This document shows positions 26,342 to 35,214 of a DNA stretch of 64,000 bases, piece after piece. A program made the position numbers and the translations under genes. The notes under the pieces were generated by a model that ran no database searches, had not been told where the DNA came from, and saw only the letters and a list, made by a program, of their open reading frames with translations. The stretch covers positions 20,477-84,476 of the forward strand of contig CALCCA010000075.1 in the NCBI GenBank assembly GCA_937899725.1. Reading direction: 5' to 3'. This DNA is from an uncultured Halomicronema sp. (GTDB lineage Bacteria; Cyanobacteriota; Cyanobacteriia; Phormidesmidales; Phormidesmidaceae). Positions within the stretch are counted from its first letter, which is position 1, and the number at the start of each line of letters is the position of its first letter.

Positions 26342-28408
26342 CTACAGCTCGTTTGTCTGAAAATCTTCGAGAGATTTCAAGGTCTCTGAAAGGGCGCTGA
26401 TTGGTTGAGATTTCGACCGGTCAGCGTTTGCTTTTTCGGCCTCCAACAGGTCTGAGAAATTTTCTAGCGGCGACTGAAGTGTGGGTGCCATCACGACTGG
26501 GGGCGAAAATCCTGAACTGGCCGCCTCACCGGACTCGGTACCTGACAGCCACTCCGGTTCTGTGCCCGTGAGCGCCCAGGCAGCAGCAATATCAGCGGTG
26601 GAGTCTCCCTCAGACTCTGGCGAGACAATCGCCGAGGCAATATCAGCCATTGCAGCCTGCTCATCGGCGTCCGTCTCCTGGGCCAGTGGCTGACTTGTCC
26701 CTGGCTGCCAGGCAGGGGGCAAGTCAGGCAGTTCATCCTCGATCTCTGCCACGTCTGCGGCAGCTGCAGCATCGTCGTCGCTCTCTTCTGCTGCCGCAGG
26801 CGGTACGATGGCGGCCTCTAATACAGCGTCCTCAGCAAATTGTAGGGGTTCGACGTTTCCAGAAACCGCCGACACGTCTTCTGGAACTGTCGCATCGGCA
26901 GTCTCAAGAGGTGTTTGACTGGAGTTCTCAGAATTGGCGGTATCTTCTGTCGCTGGTGCGACTGCCGCTAAAGGTAATGCGGTTGCCGACGGTGCCGCTG
27001 TCGGCGATGAAGATGGTGAATCGTCGGCAAGGGTTAACGGCTCTGGCTGTGCCGGTTCTTTGGGTGCGGGGGGGGAGCCGGCTTGAGCTGAGGCTGATCC
27101 CGATGCAGGGAACGCTTCGCGCTGGGCGATCGCGCTTGGTGCCTGCATAAACGAATCCTCAAACTCAAAATTCAGCGCAACGTCGATGGCGATCGCGGGC
27201 TCAGGTGGCGCGGTGCTCTTTAAGCTTGGGATGGGCACTGCACTGACGACAATCGGAGCCACAAAACCCGTCACCTTCATCGCCCGAGCGATCGCATCCG
27301 CCCGGCGCTCTTGGTCATGGGCAATGCTGTAGATGTTGTTGCCCAGTCCGGGAGCATTCCACCGCTGCGTATCGGGGTCAATAAACGACCGCGTTCGCGC
27401 CCAAACGATTGCTTCTGCACCAGTCATTCCCAAGGCCTGCGCTTCCTGCAGCCAATCGATATAGCCCCCTCGATCTAACGCGGCGAGCGGGGCCTGGTTG
27501 GCCAGATCAATGCCGTTGAGCAGTTCTTCCGGGGAGAGCGTGAGGCCCTTTTCTTGGGCCTTTTGACTTAAAAGTTGGGTTTGCTGTTGCAGTCTTTTGA
27601 GCTGTTTGGCATCGGCCTCTTCTGGCGTGCTGGCTCCATGCTGATAAGAGAAAGTGCCGAGGTTCCAAACCTGGTTACCCGGATCGGTGTGGCCAAAATA
27701 AGCCGGATTTTTGTGGCCTTCTGGGGTGCGCGTGCCTTCGGCACTGCCCACAGCGCGCGCCACCAGGGAGTCAGTGCCGCCATCAAAGAGACTCTGAATG
27801 CTATCCCAAGAATAGGGTTGGGGGTGAGGGTGAGCGACCGCCACCGTCGGGGTGTCCAGACTGACTGCGGGCTCGGCTGCTACCGGCACTTCAGCATCCC
27901 CCCCCAGCCGAGGCTTGAGATCAAGGCTGAAGGCTAATAGATCATCGATTTCTGCGGGAGGAAAGAGGTTTAACGTGTCTACCGGTGCCGCCGTCACGGC
28001 AGTGGCAGCCGGGGTTGGCCGGGGTGCGGGGGCCGGCGGCGGGGCCGGTAGCAAAGCTTCCACCGATGGGCTGTTGCCTAAAGCCAGCGCATCGATGCCG
28101 CCATAAACGCCGGCGGGCCACGTGGTATCTCCTGACATGGGGGGATTTTTAGCCCCGGGGGGGACCGGCAAGGGGGCATCGGCGATCGCCGCAACAACTG
28201 CTGTCGGCGCCGCTGGTTCTGTCGCCGGGGCGGCTGCAGCAGGGGATGTCGTCGCGCTGGCCTCCGTGGGTGCTGTCACCGCATCGTCTTGCACCTGCGG
28301 CGACAAGGCAAAGGAAAGGGCGATCTCATCCTTTGCTTGTACAGCAGTCCCAAACCCTAGGGTTAACGCCAGGGTGCTTAAGGTGAGGGCAGTTTTGTTA
28401 GCAGACAT
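26342..28408 (-). CDS. large secreted Ala/Pro-rich protein with a possible lysozyme-like centre
   Basis: A 688-aa exported protein. A signal peptide spans residues 1 to about 25 (TLGFGTAVQA). A low-complexity Ala/Pro/Thr region follows (about 40-200). A conserved-looking central domain spans about 210-375: ARAVGSAEGTRTPEGHKNP, AYFGHTDPGNQVWNLGTFSY, then helices with ALGMTGAEAIVWARTRSFID. The Glu in GSAEGT within a globular helical domain recalls lysozyme-like muralytic domains, but this is tentative. The C-terminal half (about 400-688) is acidic, Ala/Glu/Ser-rich and probably disordered. It is the last of four minus-strand genes for exported or membrane proteins. An in-frame TTG four codons upstream is an alternative start. 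Confidence 0.65.
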   Translation of the reverse strand: MSANKTALTLSTLALTLGFGTAVQAKDEIALSFALSPQVQDDAVTAPTEASATTSPAAAAPATEPAAPTAVVAAIADAPLPVPPGAKNPPMSGDTTWPAGVYGGIDALALGNSPSVEALLPAPPPAPAPRPTPAATAVTAAPVDTLNLFPPAEIDDLLAFSLDLKPRLGGDAEVPVAAEPAVSLDTPTVAVAHPHPQPYSWDSIQSLFDGGTDSLVARAVGSAEGTRTPEGHKNPAYFGHTDPGNQVWNLGTFSYQHGASTPEEADAKQLKRLQQQTQLLSQKAQEKGLTLSPEELLNGIDLANQAPLAALDRGGYIDWLQEAQALGMTGAEAIVWARTRSFIDPDTQRWNAPGLGNNIYSIAHDQERRADAIARAMKVTGFVAPIVVSAVPIPSLKSTAPPEPAIAIDVALNFEFEDSFMQAPSAIAQREAFPASGSASAQAGSPPAPKEPAQPEPLTLADDSPSSSPTAAPSATALPLAAVAPATEDTANSENSSQTPLETADATVPEDVSAVSGNVEPLQFAEDAVLEAAIVPPAAAEESDDDAAAAADVAEIEDELPDLPPAWQPGTSQPLAQETDADEQAAMADIASAIVSPESEGDSTADIAAAWALTGTEPEWLSGTESGEAASSGFSPPVVMAPTLQSPLENFSDLLEAEKANADRSKSQPISALSETLKSLEDFQTNEL

Positions 28409-28527
28409 GGCAAGACTCAACGATTAAGGGGCAAATAGAGTAAGCAAACGAGCGATCAAAAACAGTGGCGATGACGATGGCAATGGTCAGCTACGAACCG
28501 ATAGGCAAGAGGGCAAGCAGTCAGCGA

Positions 28528-29076
28528 TTAATAGCGCTCTAGCGATCGCTCCAGCACGTGGGTCGAAGGTTCCACAATGGCCCAGGTGCCCTCTGGTTGG
28601 CGACGCATTGTCGCAAAGTGCAGATAATTAGAGCGACCCATCGACTGACCTTGGGTGACCTCACCGATGCGAGGGCGGTTGATGCCACAGAAGCGAAACA
28701 GATAGGCCGGGACTTCGGGAGAGGAAAAAAAAATGCAGTCGTCACCATCGGCAGCCAGCTGCACCTCACCGTCAAACGGTGCCCTCACTGCCGCCCCTCG
28801 CAAATGCATCGAGACATCACCCAACCCCGCCACGACTCGAAACCCTTCGACCATGCTGCCGAGGTTGAGTTCCCAAGCCTGATCGATTGCGACGCTGCGG
28901 GGGGTCGCAACGGCCTGGTCGCGACAGCTGGTCAAGGTTGACCCCAGCAGCAAAAGTAGCGAGCAAGTACAACTGAGCTGCCGCCAAGGCGGCCGACGCC
29001 CCCCGGCAACGTGCGGAGACCGACTCAGGCAACGCTCTAATCTATTCAAAATTAAAGCGATACCCAGCATATTCAT
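28528..29076 (-). CDS. lipoprotein with an M23/lipoyl-like beta domain
   Basis: About 182 aa. A basic leader and a Leu-rich stretch end in STLTSC, a good lipobox, so Cys51 is the likely lipid anchor. The mature part has a hinge-like beta pattern: VRAPFDGEVQLAADGDDCIFF, then RIGEVTQGQSMGRSNYLHFATMR, resembling the barrel-sandwich or degenerate peptidase M23 fold. The zinc ligands of M23 (H-x-x-x-D and H-x-H) are not present, so enzymatic activity is doubtful. It overlaps the preceding gene by 35 bases; starts closer to the lipobox (for example an in-frame TTG) are possible. Confidence 0.65.
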   Translation of the reverse strand: MNMLGIALILNRLERCLSRSPHVAGGRRPPWRQLSCTCSLLLLLGSTLTSCRDQAVATPRSVAIDQAWELNLGSMVEGFRVVAGLGDVSMHLRGAAVRAPFDGEVQLAADGDDCIFFSSPEVPAYLFRFCGINRPRIGEVTQGQSMGRSNYLHFATMRRQPEGTWAIVEPSTHVLERSLERY

Positions 29077-29455
29077 TGTCTTCGTACAAAATCACGATCT
29101 GCGTTTTGGGATCAAATTCGAGGGGGTAGGCTTCGCGCTCGGCATCGACGCCAGCTCGCACCGACAACCCTGCCATGCGGCAATAGGGCTCAGCCACCAC
29201 CTGTCGCACCCGCTCTTTACTATCGCGCTCGGGAATGGTCAGTAGTTCGGCCAACTGCTGGCGCGATAGGGTAGCCTCAGTCTGCACAAACTCTTTGCAG
29301 GCATCGTCGTTCACGCTCGGGGTGGGCGATCGCGCTAGCCAAGCGCCCATATTTTGCACATCGATCAGGACGAGCGCTGCCGTCACAATGACGCCACCCG
29401 CGATCAAAGACTTCAGGGGGGAAACATTGGGACTTTTCGACGGTTGACTTAACAT
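29042..29455 (-). CDS. single-span membrane protein, unknown function
   Basis: A 137-aa protein with no family I recognise. A membrane helix lies at about residues 15-35 (SLIAGGVIVTAALVLID). The outer domain has two Cys (DDACKEF and EPYCRMAG) that may pair, a helical middle (TLSRQQLAELLTIPERDSKE) and a beta end with DPKTQIVILYEDNEYAGYRF. AGGAGG six bases before the ATG at 29455 decides the start. Overlap with the downstream lipoprotein gene implies translational coupling and a shared role at the cell envelope. Confidence 0.7.
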   Translation of the reverse strand: MLSQPSKSPNVSPLKSLIAGGVIVTAALVLIDVQNMGAWLARSPTPSVNDDACKEFVQTEATLSRQQLAELLTIPERDSKERVRQVVAEPYCRMAGLSVRAGVDAEREAYPLEFDPKTQIVILYEDNEYAGYRFNFE

Positions 29456-29604
29456 TGCAGTCCTCCTAGAGCAATAAAAGCTGTGATTAAACAGTAGTGA
29501 GTCAGCTTGCAACCCATGCCAGCCCATCGCCGGGGTTCGGCTCTCTGCGCCGATGTGGGTGGCACAGTGTGCAGCCAGGATGCCGGTTCAGGTGCCGGGT
29601 CGGC

Positions 29605-30510
29605 CTAGAGCTGCCCCCCAATCGCCAAGCCCACCAGCGCTAAAAATAGACGCGCCATAAATACCCCATCGCGACGGGGCGCAAAGAGCCAACGATAGAG
29701 CCCCAAAGCCACTGCTGCCATGGTGATGCCGACCAGCCAGGGCCACAGACCCGGCACCACCGACAGCGACAGCTCTAGCGCCCGCCGGCCAATCAGGCCG
29801 CCGCCACACCACACCAACACATCCAAAGGCGTCAGTTGAGACTGGTCTGCTAATGTTGTGGTCAGCTTTTGCCAGCCGCGCTCGCACAGAGCTAAGGGCG
29901 TTTCCACCAGGTTTCGAAAGTCGAAGTTGGTCTCGGGGACTGTGTGGGGCGTCTGTCCCCGTAGGCGAACGGCGGCAGCAGTTTGTGATGCCTGCCGCTG
30001 GTCTGTGTCTAAATCAAGATCGACGGCGGTGAGAACGTAGCGACCAGCTTCATCCTGCAGCACTTTAGTCAAGGCGGCGTCTTGGATTTCACAGAACTGT
30101 CCGAGCCGAATTCGGCCCTGATTGGACTGTTTTAGCAGCGCAAAATCTAGACCTTTCACCGTGCGCTGAAATTTGTGAATGGCAATCTGCTGCTGGCGGT
30201 AGAGATCGTTAATGGTTTCAGCGTCTGCTTGCAGGCGTCGCAAATAGGCATTGATACTGGGGGAAATCGGACTTGCCGCTGCCACCGTCTCGGGCGATCG
30301 CGACTCTGCCGGTGATTGCGATCGCTGGCGCAAAGCCTGCAGCATTTCACTCTGACCAGCCGCTTGCCAGTCACCGGTTTCGTTCTCTGGCAATGGCAAA
30401 CTCGGTGAGGGGGGTGGCGACTCTTGGGCAGGCAAATTTGCGGCTTCAGCGGATTCATTTTGCAGAGCCAAAAGCTGTTCTCGAATGGAGCTGAGGTCTG
30501 AGGAATTCAT
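29605..30510 (-). CDS. membrane protein with disordered N-terminus, unknown function
   Basis: A 301-aa protein I cannot name. Residues 1 to about 85 are Ser/Pro/Glu-rich and probably cytoplasmic. Residues about 85-205 form a mixed helical/beta domain (INAYLRRLQADAETINDLYR, QQQIAIHKFQRTVKGLDFAL). The C-terminal 80 residues have two or three hydrophobic helices ending RLFLALVGLAIGGQL. It is the first of the four minus-strand envelope genes, 149 bases upstream of the next. Confidence 0.6.
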   Translation of the reverse strand: MNSSDLSSIREQLLALQNESAEAANLPAQESPPPSPSLPLPENETGDWQAAGQSEMLQALRQRSQSPAESRSPETVAAASPISPSINAYLRRLQADAETINDLYRQQQIAIHKFQRTVKGLDFALLKQSNQGRIRLGQFCEIQDAALTKVLQDEAGRYVLTAVDLDLDTDQRQASQTAAAVRLRGQTPHTVPETNFDFRNLVETPLALCERGWQKLTTTLADQSQLTPLDVLVWCGGGLIGRRALELSLSVVPGLWPWLVGITMAAVALGLYRWLFAPRRDGVFMARLFLALVGLAIGGQL

Positions 30511-30553
30511 GGGCTACACCGGACAGAGTGAAGGAAGCATCACCAACTAAATA

Positions 30554-30584
30554 CAAATGTACTATAAATTAGTTCAAATGTACT
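30554..30584 (-). promoter_or_regulatory. direct repeats and LexA-like box upstream of the 301-aa membrane protein gene
   Basis: CAAATGTACT occurs at 30554-30563 and 30575-30584, exactly 21 bases (two helix turns) apart in AT-rich DNA. The second copy lies in AGTTCAAATGTACT, which differs by one position from the cyanobacterial LexA box form (GTAC-N4-GTWC). It sits 45-75 bases upstream of the minus-strand start. Confidence 0.35.
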
Positions 30585-31054
30585 TCTTTTTTGGTATTTT
30601 GCCACCCCTTATCCAAACTTTTTGATAAGCCACGGGTTAAGCGGCCAATCTTTGAGTATTAGCGTCTCTAGCGATAACGAGTCGAGGCGGCTGCAGCGCA
30701 AGTTCACAGGCGATTTGCCGGTAGCTCGGGAATCCAATAGCCAAAGGGGCAGAAGCGTTGGAAAGGTCGTTTTACTGCTGTTGTGGAGGACTGGATGGGT
30801 GGCGTTGTTTTGCCATGTCAGACTTCTCTGTACTAATCAAGAGCAGCAAACTGGCATCAGTTTGAAAGCGCGGGCTGCAACTTTTTTTTGTGTATCGCAG
30901 AGTGCGGTGCCAACATCCCCCCTAGGGGGATGGCCGGTTAGGGGTCACGGTACATAACACGAAACTTTTGCTCAGCGGCTAGCAATAGCGATCGCCAGAT
31001 TTGCGCGACGACTGTTTTGCTACAGCCTGTTCGGATGCTGGAACCCGCATCATC
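30585..31054. other. gene-poor stretch
   Basis: No credible gene. The frame at 30622-30957 has no family features or ribosome binding site. The MITE-like repeat follows directly. Confidence 0.45.
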
Positions 31055-31224
31055 TAATCCCAGTTCTACGAATTACAGCTACACAGACAAGTCGGCTTTC
31101 TCCCAGTCGGAGACACTACGGGTTGGCCTGGCCTGCCCGTCGGGCTGACGACTCTGCTCAGTCGACGTTCCTTGAGCGGAGTCGAAAGGAAGATCTGTAG
31201 CCTAGTTTCAGAGAAGTGCTATAA
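31055..31224. repeat. MITE-like dispersed repeat, copy A
   Basis: A 170-bp segment is repeated at 48014-48207 at roughly 85-90% identity by eye. It begins TAATCCCAGTTCTAC and ends AGAAGTGCTATAA. The ends form an imperfect terminal inverted repeat (about 13 bases: TTATACCAATTCT-like against TTAATCCCAGTTCT), clearer in the other copy. It encodes no protein and is non-autonomous. No target duplication was evident. Confidence 0.72.
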
Positions 31225-31753
31225 GTCCCACAGCGCTTACTGGAAGAAGCTTGCAGCCCCTAGCTCATAAAGCGCGACGGGCTGCACAACTCAGGCAACC
31301 GAAAAAAGTGGGCGGCGACTTTTTCTTTCGCTAGAGACTCAATCTCGCAGGCCTCAGGGCACTAAGCTCAGAGTAAGCCGTCAGTCAACCTTGCAGAGAC
31401 TGCCTGCGCTGTGAGTGTGAGAAGGATGAGAACCAGCGATCGCGCCAGCCCCGGCGACCTTTTTCAGATCTTATTAATGTGTTAACAATTGTCACCCGCC
31501 GCCGCCGTTGGTCAACAATGGTTGCAGCCAATCGGTGATCGCGGGCGTGATCAAAGGTTAGACCGACAATATGCTATTTTTTGACTCACTCTTGCCGCCA
31601 GCCTGTGTCTGATTCCTGAATTTCTGGGATAGCGATCATGCGGGCAGCGGCGAGGAGAAGATCGGTTACTTTTGCGTCCGCTTAAAGTAATTGGCAGCAA
31701 CTGTCGTTATAGCGCTCAGCTCAGGCACTCTAAATGAAGCAATCGGTGCATCC
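31225..31753. other. gene-poor region upstream of mlaE
   Basis: No gene recognised. It includes AT-rich patches near 31470-31490 and 31565-31580 that could hold a promoter for the permease gene, but no clear -35/-10 pair stands out. Confidence 0.45.
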
Positions 31754-32605
31754 ATGTTGAATCCTTTTCGGTTGAGTTCTCCTGACAGCTATGCTGCCAG
31801 CGATCGCCGTCAGGCGCGGGTGTCGCTGCCGCCCTACGGTATACCCAAAACACCGTCTTTCCCCTATCACATCATGATGGGACTGTTTTTGGGCGGACAG
31901 GTGCTGATGCGGATTTTGCGCGGCAAGGTGCGGCGTAACCGAGTGATGGAGCAAATGGTGCTGGCGGGGCCAGGCGCACTGACGCCCGTGCTGATGACTA
32001 ACTTGTTTGCCGGCATGATTTTCTCGATTCAAACGGCTCGCGAGATGACGCGATTTGGCGCCATTCATGCGTTGGGCGGCGCTTTTGCCCTGGGCTTTTG
32101 TCGCGAGTTGGCCCCGATTTTGACGGCGGCGATTTTAGCGGGCCAGGTCGGCTCTGCCTTTGCCTCGGAAATCGGCAGCATGAAAATCACCGAACAGCTG
32201 GATGCGTTAAAGGTGCTGCGCACCGACCCGATCGATTATTTGGTGGTGCCTCGGGTGGTCGCCTGCTGCGTCATGTTACCGGTACTCACAATCGTGGGGC
32301 TGGTGTTTGGCGTCGGCGGCGGTCTCTTTGCGGCCAACTTTTTCTATCAGGTACAAGGCCCCATCTTTTTAGAATCGGTGCAGACCTTGCTAGAGCCGAT
32401 AGATCTAATTGCGGTGCTGCTAAAAGCGGTGATCTTCGGCGCGATGATTGCTCTGGCCGGTTGCACCTGGGGGCTCACAACCACCTGCAGCAAAGGTTTG
32501 GGTCGCGCTGCCACTTCGGCAGTGGTGACGACCTGGGTCGGCCTATTTGTGGTTGATTTCTTCATCACCGTGATCTTGTTCCACGGCGTTAAGGTGATGT
32601 ACTAA
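31754..32605 (+). CDS. mlaE: MlaE/YrbE-type lipid ABC transporter permease
   Basis: About 283 aa. The MlaE signature is clear: MTNLFAGMIFSIQTA, then LGGAFALGFCRELAPILTA, then ILAGQVGSAFASEIGSMKITEQLDAL and LRTDPIDYLVVPRVVA. Five to six membrane helices follow. MlaE permeases work with an MlaF ATPase and an MlaD MCE protein to move phospholipids between membranes. Neither partner is adjacent, which I believe is common in cyanobacteria. The ATG at 31754 gives a usual length; a TTG at 31691 would add 21 residues. No strong ribosome binding site marks either. Confidence 0.88.
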   Translation: MLNPFRLSSPDSYAASDRRQARVSLPPYGIPKTPSFPYHIMMGLFLGGQVLMRILRGKVRRNRVMEQMVLAGPGALTPVLMTNLFAGMIFSIQTAREMTRFGAIHALGGAFALGFCRELAPILTAAILAGQVGSAFASEIGSMKITEQLDALKVLRTDPIDYLVVPRVVACCVMLPVLTIVGLVFGVGGGLFAANFFYQVQGPIFLESVQTLLEPIDLIAVLLKAVIFGAMIALAGCTWGLTTTCSKGLGRAATSAVVTTWVGLFVVDFFITVILFHGVKVMY

Positions 32606-32778
32606 GCGACGTTTGCGCGCTCGTTTCGCCAAGTTTGCGTCCTGGTTTCCCATTTTCCCAAAGCTTATTTGTCAGATCTAGGATGGTCTGTAGGGGGAGC
32701 AGGTTAATTTAATTTCCACAGAGAAAAATTTACTGGGGCGAGAGCGTTCCGTTCAAGTAAACACAGCGATTTCACCTT

Positions 32779-33411
32779 TTAATACCAGCCTGTTTCTTGT
32801 AGAAATCTTTCAGCTTTAATTGAACCGTACATGTGCTCAAGTAAGTATTTAACCCTTGGCCTACTCTGGGCTGTAATTTCCCTGCTTGTATTTTCGCCTT
32901 GAATATATTGAAGAAATTCATATGTTTGGACTTCTAGGCCTGGAACTCTACTTTCAATAACGTGCATAAAATCAGGTGAACCTCCCAGAAATCCAAAATG
33001 CTCGAATGAGGGGAAAAGTCCCCATTTCCCCTGCTCTGAGTAAATCACAAAGTAAATTGGTGAATCGATATTTAGTTTGTTGGTGATTAATTTTTCGCTC
33101 ATTTCTGATGTCGCTGTGAATCCCTCAAGAAGTTCTGACAATGGTATACATGCATGTTTTCTCTCTTTAGGGCCAAAATGCATTTCTGAGAGATAGCAAG
33201 CTTCATCATCTATGCTCTTTGCAGCCTCCACCAATGCTGAAAGGAGCATTTGACGAGATCCGTGAGATGTATACAGGTTAAGCTCGTACAGAATCCTCTT
33301 TGTATCTATTTCATCTTTAAAGAGGAAATACCATTCCCTGTCTTCTCGAAATACTTTTTGCATCATGGGCTGTGCACTGAGTTGAAATTCTTCTTCACTG
33401 AGGAGATGCAT
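32779..33411 (-). CDS. hypothetical protein, AT-rich gene
   Basis: A 210-aa soluble protein I do not recognise. It has no signal peptide, membrane helix or obvious motif. The segments PIYFVIYSEQGKWGLFPSF and VIESRVPGLEVQTYEFLQYI suggest an alpha/beta fold. The gene is noticeably AT-richer than the surroundings, a sign of recent acquisition. The ATG at 33411 has AAGGAAAC upstream; an in-frame TTG eight codons earlier is an alternative. Confidence 0.6.
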   Translation of the reverse strand: MHLLSEEEFQLSAQPMMQKVFREDREWYFLFKDEIDTKRILYELNLYTSHGSRQMLLSALVEAAKSIDDEACYLSEMHFGPKERKHACIPLSELLEGFTATSEMSEKLITNKLNIDSPIYFVIYSEQGKWGLFPSFEHFGFLGGSPDFMHVIESRVPGLEVQTYEFLQYIQGENTSREITAQSRPRVKYLLEHMYGSIKAERFLQETGWY

Positions 33412-33510
33412 TTTTGTTTGTTTCCTTGTTCTCAAGCTTTCAACAGTCAGTGATTAGGTGAGATCGCCCCTGGTGCCGGTTGGGTGAGCCCACGAAATCT
33501 AAATTTCTAA

Positions 33511-33571
33511 GGATTGAAAGTCCTATAGCAATCCAAATGGTTCATGCGGGTCAAACGGGCAAGATGCCCGT
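33511..33571. repeat. two small palindromes between AT-rich gene and recombinase
   Basis: GGATTG (33511-33516) with CAATCC (33529-33534), and ACGGGCA (33555-33561) with TGCCCGT (33565-33571). The second is a tight 7-bp hairpin and may terminate the recombinase transcript that ends at 33675. Both resemble small dispersed palindromes common between cyanobacterial genes. Confidence 0.45.
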
Positions 33572-33674
33572 ACAAACAAGATGCCTGACTCAAGAATTTT
33601 CACGATTCACGCAGGATCGCCATATGATTCCCGTGCCTTAATTAATCCAATATCAATGACCTGAACCGCACCGT

Positions 33675-35027
33675 TTAAAACACAAACTGCACCTGCACCT
33701 GCCAGTCTTCTTGATCGCGGACAATCCACACGGCGCGGACAAATTCGCGCAGATAGACCCGCCTTTCCACCTCTGAAAGATCTTGCCAAAATTCCCGAGA
33801 AGAGAGGGTTTGGGCGATTTGCTTGAGGTTTTCGGGGGGCAGCTGCGATAGCTCTTGCTGCAGCCCTGAGAGTTCGCCCTGCAGCGTGTAGGTGCGGAGC
33901 TGAGCACTGGCCTCATCCAAAATGCCCTGCTGCTGCAACTCAGCAATCTGCGAGAGTACCTGCTGCTTGTGCTCCACCTGACTGACCAAACCTGCCTTAA
34001 TGGCCCCCACCGGGGGTGTTGGCAAATTGTCCACAGCCTGCGGCAGTTGGGTGCAAATGGCGTCAATCGTCTGGGCCAGCACCGCATCAAAGGCGATCGC
34101 GCGGCACTTTTTTGCTCGATCGCAGGCCGTGGGCCGCAGATAGAGATATTCTCGCGTTTGTCGGGGTCGGGTGACCCGCGACACTTTGAGCTTGCTCTGG
34201 CAGGCTTGGCATTGAACGAGCCCCGCTAGCGATCGCCGCGCACTGACGGTCTTCGGCGGTAGCTTGCGATTGCGGCGCAGCAGGCGATCGACTTGGGCCG
34301 CTTCTTCTCGCGAAATTATGGCCGTGTGGGTATCGCGAATCACGCGACCGTCTTGATAGCGTGAATCACCGCGATAGACCGGGTGCAGCAACCAGCGTTG
34401 AGCCGTCGAGGCCGAGACTCGTTTACCGTAGGTTTTTTCTAAATGGCGGGCCGACCCGCGAATCGAGCCGTAGAGAATAAAGTGCTCAAAAAAAGATTTC
34501 ACCGCCGGGGCCGTGGCGCGATCGAGGGCATAGCGATAGCGACCTCGCCGATAGCCGTAGGGCGCGCGACCAGGGGGCGGCAAAATATTGACGCGGTTGC
34601 GGGCATGACCGGCGCGTAACTGTTGGCTGCGATGTTGCGCCAGGATAGTTTCGGCCAGCTGGGCTGTGCGATCGCGCTCGGCTGCCGCCGGATCGGCTTC
34701 TACTGCGGTACCTGGGAGGGAAGCGGCAGCGAGAGCTGGGGTGACATAGCTCTCGTCGATCGCCCTGATCGCCACGCCCTGTGTCTCCAACTGGTGGATC
34801 GTTTGCAGCACGGCGCTGAGGGAATTGCCCAACTCACCCACCTGTCTGACATAGAGGCGATCGGGGGGCTGCTGCTGACAATCTTGCAGCAGACGCGCTA
34901 GTGCTGAGCGCCCCTCAATTTCGTCGAAGTGATCAATATAAAGACGGTCAATCGGCTGTCCAAAGCTAGCGGCATCGACCTCAGGGTCTAACGGCAAGCT
35001 AATGCAGGCATAGGCAACGATGAACAT
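33675..35027 (-). CDS. large serine recombinase family protein with degenerate catalytic motif
   Basis: A 450-aa protein with an N-terminal resolvase domain (about 1-135), a 'Recombinase' DNA-binding domain (about 165-260: PYGYRRGRYRYAL, GSARHLEKTYGK, LLHPVYRGD), a zinc-ribbon region (about 275-320, CQACQSKL and CDRAKKC) and a C-terminal coiled coil. It resembles XisF-type recombinases that excise DNA elements in cyanobacteria. The N-terminal active site is unusual: YACIS lacks the normal Arg, and the usual DRLGR region reads GELGN, losing two further catalytic arginines. It may not catalyse strand exchange. No element ends were recognised beside it. Confidence 0.78.
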   Translation of the reverse strand: MFIVAYACISLPLDPEVDAASFGQPIDRLYIDHFDEIEGRSALARLLQDCQQQPPDRLYVRQVGELGNSLSAVLQTIHQLETQGVAIRAIDESYVTPALAAASLPGTAVEADPAAAERDRTAQLAETILAQHRSQQLRAGHARNRVNILPPPGRAPYGYRRGRYRYALDRATAPAVKSFFEHFILYGSIRGSARHLEKTYGKRVSASTAQRWLLHPVYRGDSRYQDGRVIRDTHTAIISREEAAQVDRLLRRNRKLPPKTVSARRSLAGLVQCQACQSKLKVSRVTRPRQTREYLYLRPTACDRAKKCRAIAFDAVLAQTIDAICTQLPQAVDNLPTPPVGAIKAGLVSQVEHKQQVLSQIAELQQQGILDEASAQLRTYTLQGELSGLQQELSQLPPENLKQIAQTLSSREFWQDLSEVERRVYLREFVRAVWIVRDQEDWQVQVQFVF

Positions 35028-35214
35028 GGTGGTCGATGACGATAATCCAGGCAGTCGAGTGAGCCGGTGAGCCGTTCCAGGGGGCACGAACTGCGTGACG
35101 CGACCAGGCCATGGGCAGGCTGGTCAAGGCAGGCGGGAATCCCCAGCGAAAATCTGCCCCTTCCTCACGGTAGGCCATTATCTTAAAGAGAGAACGCAAT
35201 CACGTCGGGCAGTT

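Noticed and set aside
30554..30584. Start of a CRISPR-like or iteron array
   Set aside because: Only two copies of a 10-base word occur. No arrays of regularly spaced repeats or cas genes were found anywhere in the window.
30622..30957. 111-aa plus-strand frame
   Set aside because: No ribosome binding site or family features; it lies in the gene-poor region before the MITE-like repeat.
33607..33789. Short minus-strand frame at the 3' end of the recombinase gene
   Set aside because: It is a shadow frame of the recombinase reading and has no features of its own.
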